This document shows, piece after piece, positions 1 to 11,371 of a stretch of 64,000 nt of DNA. A program made the translations under genes and the position numbers. The stretch comes from Hordeum vulgare subsp. vulgare. Its lineage: Eukaryota; Streptophyta; Magnoliopsida; Poales; Poaceae. How positions within the stretch are numbered: the first letter of the stretch is position 1; each line of letters opens with the position of its first letter. The notes beneath the pieces were generated by a model. The model was not told the origin of the DNA, ran no database searches, and saw nothing but the letters and a program-made list of their open reading frames with translations. The stretch covers positions 506,772,263-506,836,262 of the forward strand of contig NC_058524.1 of the NCBI RefSeq assembly GCF_904849725.1, given 5' to 3'.

Positions 1-665
1 TTTTCATGAATATAAATGAGTTTTAGATCATATCATGCAAGTTGTATGCACATATTAGTTGTTATCACCCACAGGCCCCAAGGTGACAATAATTGGGATT
101 CCCACCGGTGATGACTATAATTTGAGGAGTTCATGTATTCACTAAGTGTTAATGCTTTGTTTTAATTTCTTTTTAAAAGTAGCACCATAATTTCCCTTAG
201 ATTTGCATTAGGACCCCACTTCCACGGGAGGGTAGGACAAAGGATATTGTGCAAGTTCTTATTATAAGCACATATAACTCCATGCGGAATACATGCCTAA
301 ATATGATTGATGAACTGGAGCTATTGTGTATCGCACTAGGTTATGACTGTTACATGATTGATGTCATCAAAATATTCATTACTACTCCGTGCCTACACTT
401 TGCGCATATTGTCGTGCTAAGTTACTACTATTGCTGCTACTATTATAACTGCTACTGTTACTGTTACCGCTACTATTAAGACTATGCAACTACTGTGCTA
501 CTAATATTTTGTTGTAGAGAAATAAGTTCTCAGATGTGGTTGAATTGAAAACTCAACTGCTAAGGCTTATAAATATTATTTGGCTCGCCTTATGTCGAAT
601 CAATAAATTTGGGTAAAATATTCCACTCGAAGACTGTTGCGATCCCCTATACTTGCAGGTCATCA
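1..665 (+). mobile_element. 3' part of a gypsy-type LTR (remnant)
   Basis: This stretch resembles the R/U5 half of the Sabrina/WHAM-like LTRs at 30720-31700 and 39180-40160. It shares the order of landmarks: a GGTGATGACTAT segment, a GACCCC...CCACGGGAGG segment, an interrupted GCTACT/GTTACT tract (about 418-500), and a GGTTGAATT segment near the end. A second fragment of the same LTR lies at 28216-28630; both stop at a similar ...TATACTTG..TCA end. The 5' half lies outside the window or is lost. It encodes nothing; the short ORF read through the tract is chance. Confidence 0.6.
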
Positions 666-1960
666 GACGTCGTACTATATAGATATGGATGCAATCTGAT
701 GCCTTATACATGACGCCTACATGCCTCTCAAGAAAAACCCTTGCTTAGTGCAACTCCAGTGCCGTGCATACGAGAGAGATGCAACAAACAAGCTGAAAGC
801 ACATATGCTCCCTTGGAGGTTTGAAAAATTCATGAAAACATACATTATCTCTTGGACTAACAGTTCTACCTAGTGTACTTCAGATTAAGTCCAAAGATTG
901 CAGAGGCTAGAATTGTGAGGAGGATCCACAAGAAGGAAAGGAACATGATTGGAAAAAGCTTCAAGCTTCAAGACTCTACATTTCTACTTTATGTGAGAAT
1001 TCTTATTTGAGTCCATAGGAAAGCCAATACTATTAAAAGGGAATGAGGTATCTATGATGATCTGGTTGCTCAAAGTGCTTAGAGAGTAGCCACAAAAAAC
1101 GTCAACATTTCTACCAAAAAACATTATGTCTAAAACCCTAAAGATCAAATTCGGTGCCATAACCATTTACATATCAGCCACACCGAGTTTCCCTTAGACA
1201 CAACCCAAACCCTAGCAACTCGGTAGAATCGAGACTCGCTTCGGTACAATCGAAAAGCAGTGACCACCTTGCTAGTGTCCATTTGACAAAATCACAAATT
1301 CTGAGTTTTTCATATTGGTGCCACTGAGTCCCTGGAACTGCCTAGGCCAACCAAATCGGTCTCAGATGCTTTGTATCAGTTTCATTGAAACGCGAAAAGT
1401 TAGGACATTTTGCACCAGTCGATGTAAGTGAGTTTTTACTTTTGTTCCACCGAGTTGGACAATAATGTTGTAATAGTTGGATTTTTGGAGATGGCTATAT
1501 ATACCTCTTCACCTCCATCTCATTCATTGAGAGAGCACTCAGAACAAGGAAATACTCCACCATTCATATTCTAAGAGAGAACCACCTGCTCATGAGTTGA
1601 GATCAACATCTTCCGCTCCAACCATATGAATCTTGATTTCTAGCCTCCCAAGTTGCTTTCCACCCAATCAATCTCTTCTACCAAGACAAATTATGTGCGA
1701 GAGTGATTGAGTGTTCAGGAGACTATCTTTTGAAGCACTAGAGCAAGGAGTTCCTCATCAATACCACATCTATTACCTTTTGGAGAGTGGTGTCTCCTAG
1801 ATTAGTTAGGTGTCACTTGGGAGCCTCCAAATTGTGTGGAGTTGAACCAATCAGTTTGAAGGGCAAGGAGATCGCCTACTTCATGAAGATCTACCCCAAG
1901 TAAGGCTAGTCCTTCGTGGACATAAGCCATGGTGGAATAGACAAGGTACATATACACATC
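666..1960. other. Unassigned repeat-like DNA with LTR-promoter features
   Basis: No gene is visible. From about 1170 to 1460 the text is dominated by short CCGAG/CTCGGT words in both orientations, a style I associate with Triticeae retroelement LTRs. A TATATATA box at 1496-1503 is followed by a pyrimidine-rich, start-like segment and a leader rich in CACC and CTCC words, as expected for an LTR promoter and R region. I could not find a matching second LTR in the window, so the element type is open. Confidence 0.35.
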
Positions 1961-2687
1961 CGTTGGATGACAAAAATTGTCCGGATACTATGGTAGAGAC
2001 ATATACAGAAGGTTTGAGGTCCACCTTGGAGATGTTCTTAATGCCACACACAACCTAGATCAAATGCATAAAACATGTGGTGCAACTCCACATGTCCATG
2101 TAGACCACTCACGCGGCTTGCACACTCGACGGCCGGTAGGACTACGTGCTAGTGGTCGTGCACCAAGGATTTGGGTAAACAATTGTTAAAAAATAAAACA
2201 TATGATCAATTATACGGAAGAGGTGTTTCCTACAAAGTGTGTGTTAGATAAAAGGTGTCTCTCAACACATTCTTCTTCATGTATATATACGTAAGTCTTT
2301 CACATTACATTGAAACAAGTGAGCCATTCGAACTTTTCATTTGCCTCTTTTTCCCCGCTCTATAGCATGTATTTTTTACAAAGCAAGGCACCAACAAGCA
2401 AATACATCATGGAGTACAATGGCTATAAGAAAGATAGAATGGGAAAGTACAACAATAGAGGTAGAGCTGAATGGAGGTAGCAAAGATAGGTTGAACACAC
2501 TTTAACCAAATGAACCTTAGCTAAGAAGAAAGAACTAAAGTAAGGCAAGCCATCAACTAACACCAAGCAAAGGATGAAGAAGTAAGAGTGCTCGCACCAT
2601 TTGGTAATGAGTTTGCATAATTAGAGAAGAAATGCCACTTCTCCAACCAAAGGTTCGTGTAAGAACCACATCCTTTTGATAGAGAGA
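1961..2687. other. Intergenic DNA, nothing recognised
   Basis: A 70-codon ORF (1977-2189, plus strand) has no recognisable domain and is probably chance. The remainder is AT-rich with no repeat partner elsewhere in the window that I could see. Confidence 0.4.
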
Positions 2688-3432
2688 TCAGTTGTTTCTA
2701 CTTGTAAGAGAGGAGCAACATCTAGCGTCTCTATGAATAGCTTTATTATGGAGAAAACCTGCAATATGAAAAAAATAGAGCGACCTCCTTCTCCTGCAAC
2801 AACTTGAAGAAACTAATAATAGTGCATTTTGTGCAGTTTGGCACCTATTGTTTGAAAGTTGGCAAAGACAAACACCACCGGACAAGAAATATTCGAGTGA
2901 GAAGGTGCAAAGCAATGAATTTGAGCATTAGCAGTGGATCTAAAAACTTGATGTGAAACATTATGTGCAATACCATCAATCTCTCAAGAAACATGAAACG
3001 CCTTAGAACTCAGATTAGCAGTATTTTTAGAAAAGATAGCTAGCTCTTTTCTAACGTTCAAAGGAGTAGATGGATCTCAAATGTTGCATAAAGCAGCAAA
3101 AGAAGCCAATGAAAGGCAATCCATTAAGTAAGTTGGGCTAGCAAGATTAAGCTGGGAGGCCAATTGCGCCGCACATGAAAGAGCAATAGCTTCAGCCTCT
3201 AAAGCCGTAGAAGTAGGAGGAGCCGAGGCTTGAACTTGAACATTAATCTCACCATGATCTGTAGGAATGCACAAGAGAACATCCACACGTGTACCAACCT
3301 CACCTCAAAGTAATAAAGAAATCTTCTTAGTTCTGAAAGATGCATCTGAAAACACTTTAGATCCTCGAAGTAACATATCAGATTTAATTGTTTTACACTG
3401 CATTGGAAGAATATCAGAGGAAGGTTGATCAT
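2688..3432 (-). pseudogene. LINE-type RNase H-like C-terminal fragment
   Basis: Minus-strand frames carry a stretch reading STALEAEAIALSCAAQLA followed by YLMDCLSLAS (about 3100-3230). This has the pattern of the RNase H-like domain that ends plant L1-type LINE ORF2 and related reverse-transcriptase proteins: an AEA..AL helix, then a D..S strand. The reading frame changes at least once on the upstream side (ORFs 3199-3432 and 3077-3286 overlap in different frames). Downstream, 2688-2915 continues with a CPVVFVFANFQ-like tail. I see no reverse transcriptase core or poly(A) tail, so this is a short 3' remnant. The family assignment is inference from pattern only. Confidence 0.45.
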
Positions 3433-3479
3433 TAGAGAGAGATTACTTGTTGGGGATACACACTCTACTAGGGATAACC

Positions 3480-3770
3480 TTATACAGAAAACATTAGCAC
3501 TAGCACTAGATAAAAGAGGGCGCTACTGCTACATATAAGTAGCGTGCGTCTACTACAGTCGCTACTCCTAAATACTTATCAGTAGCGCTGTTTGAAGAAA
3601 CACGCTACTACTAATATTGCCCCACCGTTTCCGACAGGCTAGATTCAGTAGTAGCGCGCCCCAGATACCGTGCTACTGCTAAAAGAATAGTAGTAGCGCA
3701 CCCCAGATACAAGCGCTACTGCTAAAAGAATAGTAGTAGCGCGTTTGTCCGACCCGCGCTACTGCTAAGT
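3480..3770. repeat. GCGCTACTGCTA-type repeats, DNA-transposon end-like
   Basis: The words GCTACTGCTA and TAGTAGCGC recur about ten times in both orientations, for example near 3511, 3643, 3676, 3708 and 3753, including two near-identical copies of a roughly 50-base unit ending AAAAGAATAGTAGTAGCGC. Such subterminal repeats are typical of Triticeae CACTA elements. I did not find a clean CACTA terminus here. The presumed continuation lies beyond the Sirevirus insertion, at 27713-28215. Confidence 0.5.
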
Positions 3771-4309
3771 GAGGCGTGCACTTATCGTCTTCTTCGCACC
3801 CGCACGCCCCTCTCTCTCACTCTCTCCCTCTCCACACTCTGCGCCACAGTCGCCGCCCCTCACTCCCTTCCTCTCCACTCCGCGCAACTGCCCCGCCCCT
3901 CACTCCCTCCCTCTCCCCCTCCTCACTCTCTCCCTCTCCACGTCGCGCCGTCGCCCAGCCCCTCACTCCCTACCTTTCCCCCTCCCACTCTCTCCTCTCC
4001 ACTCCGTGCCGCCGCCGCTGCAGGTCCTCCCAGTTGACCTTGCCCCACGGCTTCGACCATGACCTCGACCCTGTCCTCGACCCCGACATCGACACCGGCG
4101 ACCTTGACCCCTTCCCCGACCCCGACACTAACCCAAGCCTCTCGTGAGTCATCCCCATGCCTAGGGTTCTTGCTAGGATTCTTGCTAAGGACTAGATGAT
4201 GCCCCGAACGTTGTTGCAGAACTATTTGCAATATATATATATATATAATATTTTATTATTGTATATTTGGCGTCATACTTGCATGTTGAGAAAAATAGGC
4301 AATGGGCGA
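3771..4309 (+). other. Pyrimidine-rich tandem-like stretch, possible transposon gene leader
   Basis: From 3800 to 4020 the plus strand is almost pure C/T with repeated CCCCTCACTCCCT words in three to four diverged copies of a 60-75 base unit. Between 4040 and 4140 GACCC/CGACC words repeat. ORFs in several frames on both strands (3769-4062, 3776-4147, 3923-4231) follow from this composition and are not supported as genes. An (AT)n run occupies about 4231-4248. The position between DNA-transposon-like repeats and the ORF at 27809 suggests a 5' leader, cut by the Sirevirus insertion. Confidence 0.35.
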
Positions 4310-5829
4310 CGAAAGGGATTGAGATGGACCTAGAGGGGGGGGGGTGAGAATAGGCACAGTTACAAATTTTAACGGTTACTTAGGAATTTTAAGCAATAAC
4401 GCGGAATATGAAAATGAGCCTAATAGTTGCAAGGTTGAAGGTTAGGCTTTGTGTACCAAGCACGACAACAAGTAGGATATGATAAAGCACAAGTAAGTAA
4501 TCAAAGACTAGTAACAAGTAGGAAGTTAGGGTTAGGGATAACCACAACTTAGAGAGACAAGGATGTATGCCGATGTTCACTTCCTTGGAGGGAAGCTATG
4601 CCACCGTTTAGAGAGGTGGGTGTTACCACGAAGGCACACCAACTCCACGAAGGCTCACCCTATTCTCTCCTTGAGACAACACCACGAAGGCCTTTCTCAA
4701 CCACTAGTGGTAAGCTTTTGAGGTAGCCTCCAAACCCTCACAAACTTTCCACGGGAAATCACAATGGTTTGATTCCTATCCGAAGAACTCCTACCGCCTA
4801 GGAGTCTCCAACCTCCAAGAGTAACAAGATCACGGGGACTTCTCAAAACTTTCTCAAATCACAAATAGCTTGGGTTGAAAGGAGGAGAGGGAGACGATCT
4901 ATCTTTTGATTGGAACAACACTCAAGGGAACTCACATATGGTCTTGGGATCTAAGATTTGGTGTAAGCACATGGGAGTGAGAGAGAAAGATGTTCTTGGA
5001 GTGTTTCAGTTGTGTTGAGCGACTCCCACTCGAGTTTGGAGAAGACTATATATATAGTGGTGGTAGAAAAGTGGCCGTTGGAGCCACTTATGTTGTGCAC
5101 TTGCCGGACGTCCGACAGTTCACGGTCGTGCGGACAACCACGAGGGGTCGGACGTACGAGAGTGGTCGGTCGTCCGAATATGCAGAAAGTATCTGGTTAC
5201 CACATTATTTGGTGATTAGCATACAAACTACTGGTAGACGCCGATCGCCCAAAGATACACAATGTATTAGGTTAGCACAACATCTGGTGAAAAGGTGAAC
5301 AACATACAGACGTCCGGGGCACGGTTGTTTGGAAATGGTTAGAAGTCCGACATTTTGAATTTGTTGATTGGTAATGAAATTCCTACCGTACCCGGATGTC
5401 CGGTCCTCGGACGACCGGATGAGCCAGAAGTCCGAGGGTTTGAATATTTTGGGTGGCTCAGGATTTCCGGAGGACATCGCCCATCCGGCGTCCGGATGTC
5501 CGAGAACCACCGGACGACCGAACAAGAGGAGACCAACAATAGGAAGATAGAGAGAGAGGAATTGCCTAGAGTTTTGAGCAAGTTTCTTGTGAGACCCAGT
5601 GATCCCCTCTTAATAGTGCGGGGTCCCTATACTCAAGAAATACAAATAGAATGAGAGACCACTTCGTCTTGTTTCTTCGTTCTTGAGCATCCTAGACAAA
5701 TTAGTCACGATCCATACAAAAACTCTCATGGGAACAAAACTAGAGATACACTCGATTAAGATGATTAGTTTCCTATATGCATGTTGTTAACAACATCGAA
5801 ATATGATTAAGGGCATGATTGCACTTTCA
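4310..5829 (-). repeat. Sirevirus-type 3' LTR
   Basis: This pairs with 26202-27712 over its whole length. On the plus strand it starts CGAAAGGGATTGAG (expected TGAAATGGATCGAG) and ends GATTGCACTTTCA. A G-run near 4334-4347 differs in length between copies. Between about 5100 and 5525 there is a dense cluster of GGACGTCCG/CCGGACGACCG words forming imperfect palindromes. A symmetric TATATATA at about 5048-5057 could serve as the minus-strand TATA box. ORFs of 60-106 codons on both strands across the palindromic part are shadows of the repeat composition. Confidence 0.85.
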
Positions 5830-5843
5830 ATCTCCCCCTTTTT
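5830..5843 (-). promoter_or_regulatory. Polypurine tract of the Sirevirus-type element
   Basis: Read on the minus strand it is AAAAAGGGGGAGAT directly before the 3' LTR, the expected primer for plus-strand cDNA synthesis. Four further GGGGGAG tracts lie upstream in the element, at plus-strand 5922-5929, 5965-5973, 6168-6177 and 8477-8484. Confidence 0.85.
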
Positions 5844-6060
5844 GGTAGTTGATGACAACATACATATAGCTCTCAAAAAGTAAGGTAGACTTATGTTGTT
5901 TAGGAGAGATTTGTTATGGAGCTCCCCCTGATTATATGCATAGTAAAATAATTATGGTCTGGAGCTCCCCCTTACTTTGATAATGAGTGCATCGAAGATA
6001 TCATGTAGATCAATAAAATAGCATGATAGCACATCATCCATATATGTCATAATAGTTCAG

Positions 6061-6138
6061 CATAATTCATCATCCATACATTAAGGCATAATTCATCATC
6101 CATACATTAAGGCATAATTCATCATCCATACATTATGG
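6061..6138. repeat. 26-bp tandem repeat, three copies
   Basis: The unit CATAATTCATCATCCATACA plus TTAAGG is repeated at 6061, 6087 and 6113; the first two copies look identical and the third ends in TTATGG. It lies in the non-coding space between the envelope-like ORF and the polypurine tract, flanked by spare polypurine tracts. Confidence 0.9.
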
Positions 6139-6450
6139 GTAACAAGTCAAATACTAAGATAACATCCTCCCCCTTTGACATCAAGTACCAAAAAGGGAAG
6201 GACCAGGACATGCAACCATGCACTTAGATACCACTGCCATCATCATCATCATCACCATGGGCACTACTTCCACCTGCCTCGTCAAGGAAATCAGCCCACT
6301 CAAGGCGAGAGGAAAACCGAAGTCGGAAGGAGGAGCATGGGGAAGATCCTCGTCCTCACTCACATCAGTTGCTCCCGAGTCTCTCAGAAGAGCCTTGAGA
6401 GCATTCTTAGAAGAGATCATGTGAGTGATCACATCGTGGTTTTGTGAGCA

Positions 6451-7837
6451 CTAAAAGGTGAAAGCCTTCATTATGGTAGAATGTGCTTTCCCAAGAAAAC
6501 TAGCAAAGTGACCGAAGGAGGTAGATCTAGATGAGATAGACCTAGACCGAGCAGGAGCCCGTCGAGCAGGAGCGGATGAGGATTTCTTGGGAGCCCAATC
6601 ATCCGCCATGTGAGGGGGAATGACCCATTTTTGATGCACATGAGCTTGAGGAATAGAAAAGGGGGCCACATGTTCAACGAGAGCCTGAATAAAAGGGGCA
6701 GGAGGAAAGGCTCGCTTGTATTGGAAACTAGCGATGCGAATCTCATGCCATAAAAAGTGAGGAACATTGATCTTCCTTTTAGGATGTTCATTAAGGTGGG
6801 TCATGAGATCAATGCAATATCCGCTACAGGTTCCCCTGTCACCCATCTTGGGATAGATAGTGCAGATGACGCACTGAAAAATAATGGAGAAGGGAGATCT
6901 CCAAATAGAAACTTGATTGAGATCTTTGCCCTTTTCCTCTTCATCAAGCTCATCAAGGCTTTTTAAAAGATATCCAAATGCTTCAATGGCTCTAGGTGCA
7001 TGATTTGGGTCACTCTTATGGATTTTAAAGCCGGTGTTTGGAAAACCAAGAGCAACGACAAACTGAGCATAAGAGGCTGAGTGCTCGACGTCGAACGTCA
7101 TCCAAGTGACGGTGTTATCCAGACCAAAGAAGCAAGTTGCATTGAACTGATGAATGGAAACATGATTGAAGTCATGCTGAAAAGCAAAGGGCGCAACAAG
7201 ACCAGATGACTCGATGAGATTAATGGCACCCGGATATTTCGCCGAATGAGTGTAAATATGCTCTAAGTCAATATAGTGATGACCGACAGACCTTTTGGAA
7301 CAATGATAGTGGCGAATATGTCTGCTTGAACATTTGTGCAAAAACGTGAGTCCATGGAATCATGCACAATAGAGAATTGACCAGTGTCGCAACGAAACTT
7401 AAGATAGGCAGATTTTGGAACCTTGGTGAAATACTTAATTTCTCGACCTACAGAAGGAGGGGACTTAAGAGAGATGCAGCGAGCATCACCTTAAGGCTAA
7501 CCCGGAGGCGGAGGAGGCATGTATGACGGTGTTCGAGTGCCGGGTTTGGAAGATTTTTGTGGACCCTGACAAATTCAGCCCGTTCTTCATACTCCAGCTC
7601 TTCTTCGTAGTTGAAACCCTCAGAGGATGAGACGGTTCCACGAACCGGACGCTTCGCGACGTGCTTGGAGGGATGAGCCCATTCTTGGGAGTCATCGGAC
7701 CCCTCACCATGGGTGGCACGAGAGGATGAACCGACGAGGATCTTGCACGCGGAGTACTTGCTCTTCGGCATGGCAAAAAAAATCCTACAACCATGTTTGA
7801 GAAAATCGAAGTCTGGGACCGGATGCATTTGGAGCAC
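6451..7837 (-). pseudogene. Envelope-like extra ORF of the Sirevirus-type element
   Basis: Downstream of RNase H and before the 3' LTR, the minus strand has a 129-codon ORF (7448-7837, likely true start at the MPKSKYSACK methionine near 7772) and then a 296-codon ORF (6451-7341). The position is that of the env-like ORF of Sireviruses. The first part is charged, with an EEELEYEERAE acidic patch. The second contains VTWMTFDVEHSASYAQF and ALGFPNTGFKI, then an acidic DELDEEEKGKD stretch, and ends in a basic Arg/Ser-rich tail (PARRAPARSRSISSRST). I see no convincing signal peptide or transmembrane helix. At least one frame change lies between the two ORFs (7340-7490). It shares a weak pattern with the second ORF at 35432-36499. 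The function is unknown; a host gene is unlikely given the position. Confidence 0.6.
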
Positions 7838-8500
7838 CTAGAGCAGAACTATAGGGAAAGAATCGGTTGAAACAGAGAGAGGAGGAGGTTACCTCGAGGT
7901 GCAAAAAGAGAGGGGCTCCGGGGAGAAGAACAAATAGGGGAGGCGGCACGGGGAGTTAGGGCAAATGCCCAGACCCACGGGCCTCCAAACTTTATATGGG
8001 GGCCGAATCATCGGACGAACGACAGACGTCGGACATCCGGATATTAATAAATTGTCGGACGACCGACACTCGTCGGACGTCCAGACATCAACAGGTCACC
8101 GGACGGTCGAGACACGTCGGACGTCCGAGAGGGGTAAACATGAGAGAGAGGTAAAGAGGGAGATTTGTTTCGTTTTCTATGTCACCCATTATACTGAGAT
8201 GATGGAGAATATCCTAACACATGTAACACCCACGATTGTCTCAATTACTGACCATTCTAGCTAAACAGCTCTAACGATGTTCATTGTAAGGGTGTGGGTG
8301 GTGGTTTAAGCCACCATGTTTGAGCAAACGTGGGATGGCACTGCGAAGATAACTTGATCCCATGACCACAACTCCATCATTTAAAGAACCAAGTCACCAA
8401 GGTGAACAAAGTAACTTTGAGAGTGTTGGGTTGATTTATGCATCATATACGGTGAGAGAACTCATTAATTGAATGTCTCCCCCTAAATACATGCCTACAC

Positions 8501-9221
8501 CTAGACACAACATGAAGTAAGTGTATGTAGGTGTACAAGATTTAACATAATGTTATCAAGCACCAAGATAATAAGTTCACGCCCAAGTTGACAAAACCTT
8601 GCTTCGTCCAATGGCTTGGTGAAGATGTGTGCTAGTTGCATATCCGTACCCACGTGAGCAATATCAATATCACCCTTTTGCACATGATCTCTCAAGAATT
8701 GATACCTAATATCAATATGTTTTGTGTGAGGGTGATCAATGGGGTTCTGAGCAATCTTGATGGCACTTTCATTATCACATAAAAGAAGCACATGTCTATA
8801 GGTGATACCGTAATCCTTTAAAGTTTGCCTCATCCATAGCAATTGAGTTGCAAAGCTTGCAGTTGCAATGTATTCAGCTTTGGCAATGGAGAGGGAAACA
8901 CAATTCTGCTTCTTCGAGGACCAACATACCAAGGAGCGTCCAAGAAAATGACAAGCACCGGAAGTGGATTTTCGTCCCTCTTTTTCACGAGCCCAATCCG
9001 CATCTGTGTACCAAATGAGTTCAAACTTTGCATCCTTGGGGTACCATAAACCCAACTTTGGGGTGTGAGCAAGGTATCTAAGGATATGCTTAACCGCCGT
9101 ATGATGGCTTTCCCTAGGGGAAGCTTGAATTCTTGCACATCTGCCTACACTTAACATGATGTCTGGTCTAGATGCACAAAGATAAAGCAATGAAGCAATC
9201 ATATATCAATAAATAGATGGG
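8501..9221 (-). pseudogene. Copia RNase H and C-terminal Pol
   Basis: This encodes the RNase H that degrades the RNA strand of the cDNA hybrid, with the end of the reverse transcriptase module. In order, it shows SLLYLCASRPDIM, YTDADWA (catalytic Asp), a SGACHFLG strand, AEYIATASFATQ (catalytic Glu), LLCDNESAI (catalytic Asp) and the C-terminal HIDIRYQFLRDHV and DMQLAHIFTKPLDEA motifs typical of copia Pol. The 233-codon ORF is open from 9202 to 8501. A stop separates it from the RT part just upstream (about 9203-9210, inside the segment before SLLYLC). Catalytic residues look intact, so decay here is mild. Confidence 0.9.
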
Positions 9222-10305
9222 TCAAAAAGGAATATCGTCCGTGTCTTCAGTGAGAACAAATTTTGTGGACATGGGTGTCCTACATGGTTTAGCATTTGTC
9301 ATGTCAAACTTCTCTAGAATGTCCTTGAGGTATTTTGTTTGAGACAAGAAAATTCCTCCTTGAAATTGTTGTATTTGAAATCCGACAAAGAACTTCAAAT
9401 ACGTATTGAGTGACATTTCAAAGGTTTTGGTCATGGAGGCTGCAAACTTCTTGCACAAATGAATGTTAGGAGAACCAAAAATGATGTCATCCAGATAGAT
9501 TTGGCATAAGATCAAATCACCGGTATCCCTCTTAGTAAAAAGAGTAGGATCGATCACCCCTCTCAGAAAACCATCATCGAGTAGAAACTTCTTAAGATGA
9601 TCATAGCAAGCACACGTGCTTGTTTGAGGCCATACAAAGCCTTGTGAAGTCTATACACATAGTCTTTGTGATCGGGGTCAACAAACACAGGTGGTTGTGA
9701 TACATATACTTCTTCCTGTAGAGGACCATTAAGAAAAACACTCTTCACATCTATTTGATGCAACGTAAAACCATTGAAAGCAGCATAAGCGAGTAAAATG
9801 TGAACAGACTCAAGACAGGCAATAGGAGCAAAGGTCTCAGCAAAGTCCAAACCTTCAACTAGGGAGTACCCTTGTGCTATTAACCTTGCCTTGTTGCGGA
9901 TGACTATGCCATTCTCATCTTGCTTGTTCTTAAAAATCCATTTTGTTCCAATGACATTATGTTCCTTAGTTGGCTTTTGACTAATGACGATACTTTCTTG
10001 CGTGTAAAACTGTTCAACTCTTCTTGCATAGCAACGAGCCAATCATTGTCCCACAATGTATCTTGTACCTTGAGTGGCACAACACTAGAGACAAACGAAA
10101 AGTGAGCACAAAAGTTTGTCAATTGTTTACGAGTGACTCTACTTTCTGATATGTCGGTAAGAATTTTATCAACATCAATATGACCGGACACAGGTGGCAT
10201 GATGGAGGTTAGGGTTTCACGAGGTTCAACTTCATTTCCATCATCTACATCCTCAACATATGGATCATTAATGTGTGGTGGAAGATATTCTTCTTCACAT
10301 TGCAT
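9222..10305 (-). pseudogene. Copia reverse transcriptase (RVT_2 type)
   Basis: Three ORFs in different frames (9904-10305, 9563-10042, 9222-9557) cover the copia reverse transcriptase. Visible motifs are [47 protein letters not shown] with the first catalytic Asp, ALYGLKQAR, and the active-site box IYLDDIIFG with both Asp residues. Breaks are a frameshift near 9990-10040 and another near 9557-9563, between LKQAR and the DPTLFTK segment. The Ile in QIDVKS and the Leu in YLDD are conservative departures from the common QMDVK and YVDD. The enzyme could not be made without repair of the frame. Confidence 0.9.
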
Positions 10306-10338
10306 TTGTTGAGGTTCATCATCAATGGTAGCATTTTC

Positions 10339-10929
10339 TTAGTCTAGCTCTTGAGGATGATCTTGTTCTTGATTGTGATCATGGTGAGGGACGTGTTCTC
10401 CCTCTTGATCCTGAACAACTTGCATGGTTTGAGCACTAGGGTCTTGTGGAGTTATGGGTGTTGAGTCAACTTGAGGATGAGGGAAACTTCCATCTTCTTC
10501 ATCATCGTCATGAGGTTCTTTTTCCATTGGAAGAAAGGCACCAACACCCATGGTCAAAATATCTTGGGAGGGATCTTCTTCACCTACATCATTTAGATCA
10601 ACTTGCTCCCAATGGGAGCCGTTAAATTCATAAAACATCATGTCACAAGTTTCTACTACACATCCATTGGATTTGTTGTAGACTCTTTAGGCGTGAGAGT
10701 TTGATCCATAACCAACAAATATCCCCTGAATTGTTTTGGATTGAAATTTTCCTAACCATTCCCCATTGTTGAGGATGAAACACTTTCACCCAAATACACG
10801 AAAGTACTTGACATTTGGTTTGTTCCCGGTTAGGATCTCATATGGAGTCTTCTCCAATATCTTGTGGAGGAAGAGTTGGTTTGATGCATGGCATGCTGTG
10901 TTGACAGCCTCAGCCCAATAACTATGTGG
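10339..10929 (-). pseudogene. Copia Pol linker between integrase and reverse transcriptase
   Basis: The 100-codon ORF 10339-10641 is acidic and low-complexity (EKEPHDDDEED, HHDHNQEQDHPQELD), as is usual between integrase and RT in copia Pol. Upstream to 10929 the minus strand keeps typical post-core integrase words such as CFILNNGEW, FVGYGSNS and RVYNKSNG, but two in-frame stops interrupt them (one between FG and KCFIL, one before RVYNK). Confidence 0.7.
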
Positions 10930-11366
10930 CTACTTGTATTCATCCAACATGGACCTTGCCATTTGCACAAGTGTACCGTTCTTCCTCTCGGCTACACCAT
11001 TTTGTTGAGGAGTGTAGGGTGCGGAATATTGATGTTCAATTCCCTCCTCACTAAGAAATTTTTCCAAGGTGTAGTTCTTGAACCCAGAGCCATTATCACT
11101 GCTTATTGCCAAGATTTCTTTGTCAAACTTGCATTGGGATTGCTTGGCAAAATCATTGAAAGTGATCTTCGTCTCGTCCTTGGACTTGAGGAAAAACACC
11201 CATGTATATCTTGAGTAATAATCAACAATGACAAGTCCATACTTATTTCCACCAAGACTATCCCATGACGGAGGCCCAAAGAGATCCACATGGAGGAGCT
11301 CCAAAGGCCTTGAAGTAGATACAATATTCTTGGGTGGGTGCTTTGATTGATGTTGCTTACCGGCTA
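10930..11366 (-). pseudogene. Copia integrase core, split by the Angela insertion
   Basis: This is the catalytic core of integrase, which inserts the cDNA into the host chromosome. The DDE triad is visible as LLHVDLFGP (Asp), ISSDNGSGF (Asp) and NGVAERKNGT (Glu), with YSRYTWVFFLKSKDE between. The 124-codon ORF ends at 11304. Upstream coding continues in another frame to the insertion point at 11366, where an AGKQH word follows the zinc-binding Cys pair encoded on the far side at 19275-19290. Core residues are intact, but a 7.9-kb element now splits the gene. Confidence 0.9.
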
Positions 11367-11371
11367 TGCAT

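Noticed and set aside
3769..4231. Coding regions of 97-123 codons in the C/T-rich stretch
   Set aside because: Open frames on both strands follow from low-complexity composition; no domain or codon signal.
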